From the NCBI GenBank assembly GCA_038241115.1, contig JBBRGA010000146.1, positions 1 through 8,387 on the forward strand: a stretch of DNA of 8,387 bases, given 5' to 3'. A program made the translations under genes and the position numbers. The stretch is from JANYJJ01 sp038241115. Lineage in GTDB: Bacteria > Pseudomonadota > Gammaproteobacteria > Burkholderiales > Burkholderiaceae_C. Of the stretch, positions 8,163 to 8,387 are shown one piece after another; within the stretch, counting starts at the first letter, position 1, and each line of letters starts with the position of its first letter. The notes under the pieces are model-generated. The model was given only the letters and a program-made list of their open reading frames with translations. It made no database searches and had not been told where the DNA came from.

Positions 8163-8387
8163 ATGTCCCCTGATATCACCACCAACGCCTTGAGCAACAC
8201 CTTGACCAAGGAGGTCAAGCGCCGTCGCACCTTCGCCATCATTTCGCACCCCGACGCCGGCAAAACCACGTTGACGGAAAAACTGCTGCTGTTCTCGGGT
8301 GCGATTCAAATTGCCGGTTCGGTGAAGGCGCGCAAGGCCACCCGCCACGCCACCAGCGACTGGATGGAAATCGAAAAGCAGCGCGGC
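8163..8387 (+). CDS. prfC: Peptide chain release factor 3 (RF3), 3' end beyond the window
   Basis: RF3 is a translational GTPase that recycles RF1 and RF2 from the ribosome after peptide release. Only the first 75 residues are present and the frame is still open at the window end. The sequence KRRRTFAIISHPDAGKTT holds the G1/P-loop, with DAGKTT as its core. SDWMEIEKQRG just before the edge is the RF3 segment that leads into switch I. These blocks match E. coli RF3 closely. I chose the ATG at 8163 because it gives a normal short N-terminus, but no clear Shine-Dalgarno precedes it. An in-frame ATG at 8094 would add 23 residues of poor, unconserved-looking sequence. Intact function cannot be judged from this fragment. 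Confidence 0.95.
   Translation, partial: MSPDITTNALSNTLTKEVKRRRTFAIISHPDAGKTTLTEKLLLFSGAIQIAGSVKARKATRHATSDWMEIEKQRG

Overview
The window reads as chromosomal DNA of a high-GC betaproteobacterium, most likely Burkholderiales and near Comamonadaceae. The recG, oxyR, queA and prfC products look like that group, and codon use is strongly GC-biased. This placement is my reading of the proteins; no database search was run.

The left part (about 1-3026) holds two + strand genes for envelope proteins that I cannot name. The first is probably cut by the window edge. It carries a Pro-Ala tract encoded by ten exact copies of a hexamer, followed by a beta-rich region. The second has a signal peptide and looks like an outer-membrane beta-barrel. 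Its 3' end overlaps the 3' end of queA by 17 bases, tail to tail.

The middle part holds queA (- strand, queuosine tRNA modification) and recG (+ strand, fork-remodelling helicase), transcribed divergently from a 35-base gap. After recG comes oxyR (peroxide-sensing LysR regulator), then dps (ferritin-like DNA-protecting protein), then the start of prfC (release factor 3), which runs off the right edge. OxyR and Dps form a plausible oxidative-stress pair, since OxyR controls dps in E. coli. RecG adds DNA repair to the cluster.

The most unusual structure lies between recG and oxyR. The first 40 bases around the oxyR start are present twice, exactly, 137 bases apart. The upstream copy opens a 46-codon frame that starts with the first 13 OxyR residues and then diverges. 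It ends in a stop overlapping the real oxyR start (ATGA). The insert also carries a segment that can pair with either copy of the repeat. This could be a recent insertion or duplication scar, or a leader that couples or modulates oxyR translation. No tRNA, rRNA, CRISPR array or insertion sequence was recognised, and no gene-free stretch exceeds 300 bases.
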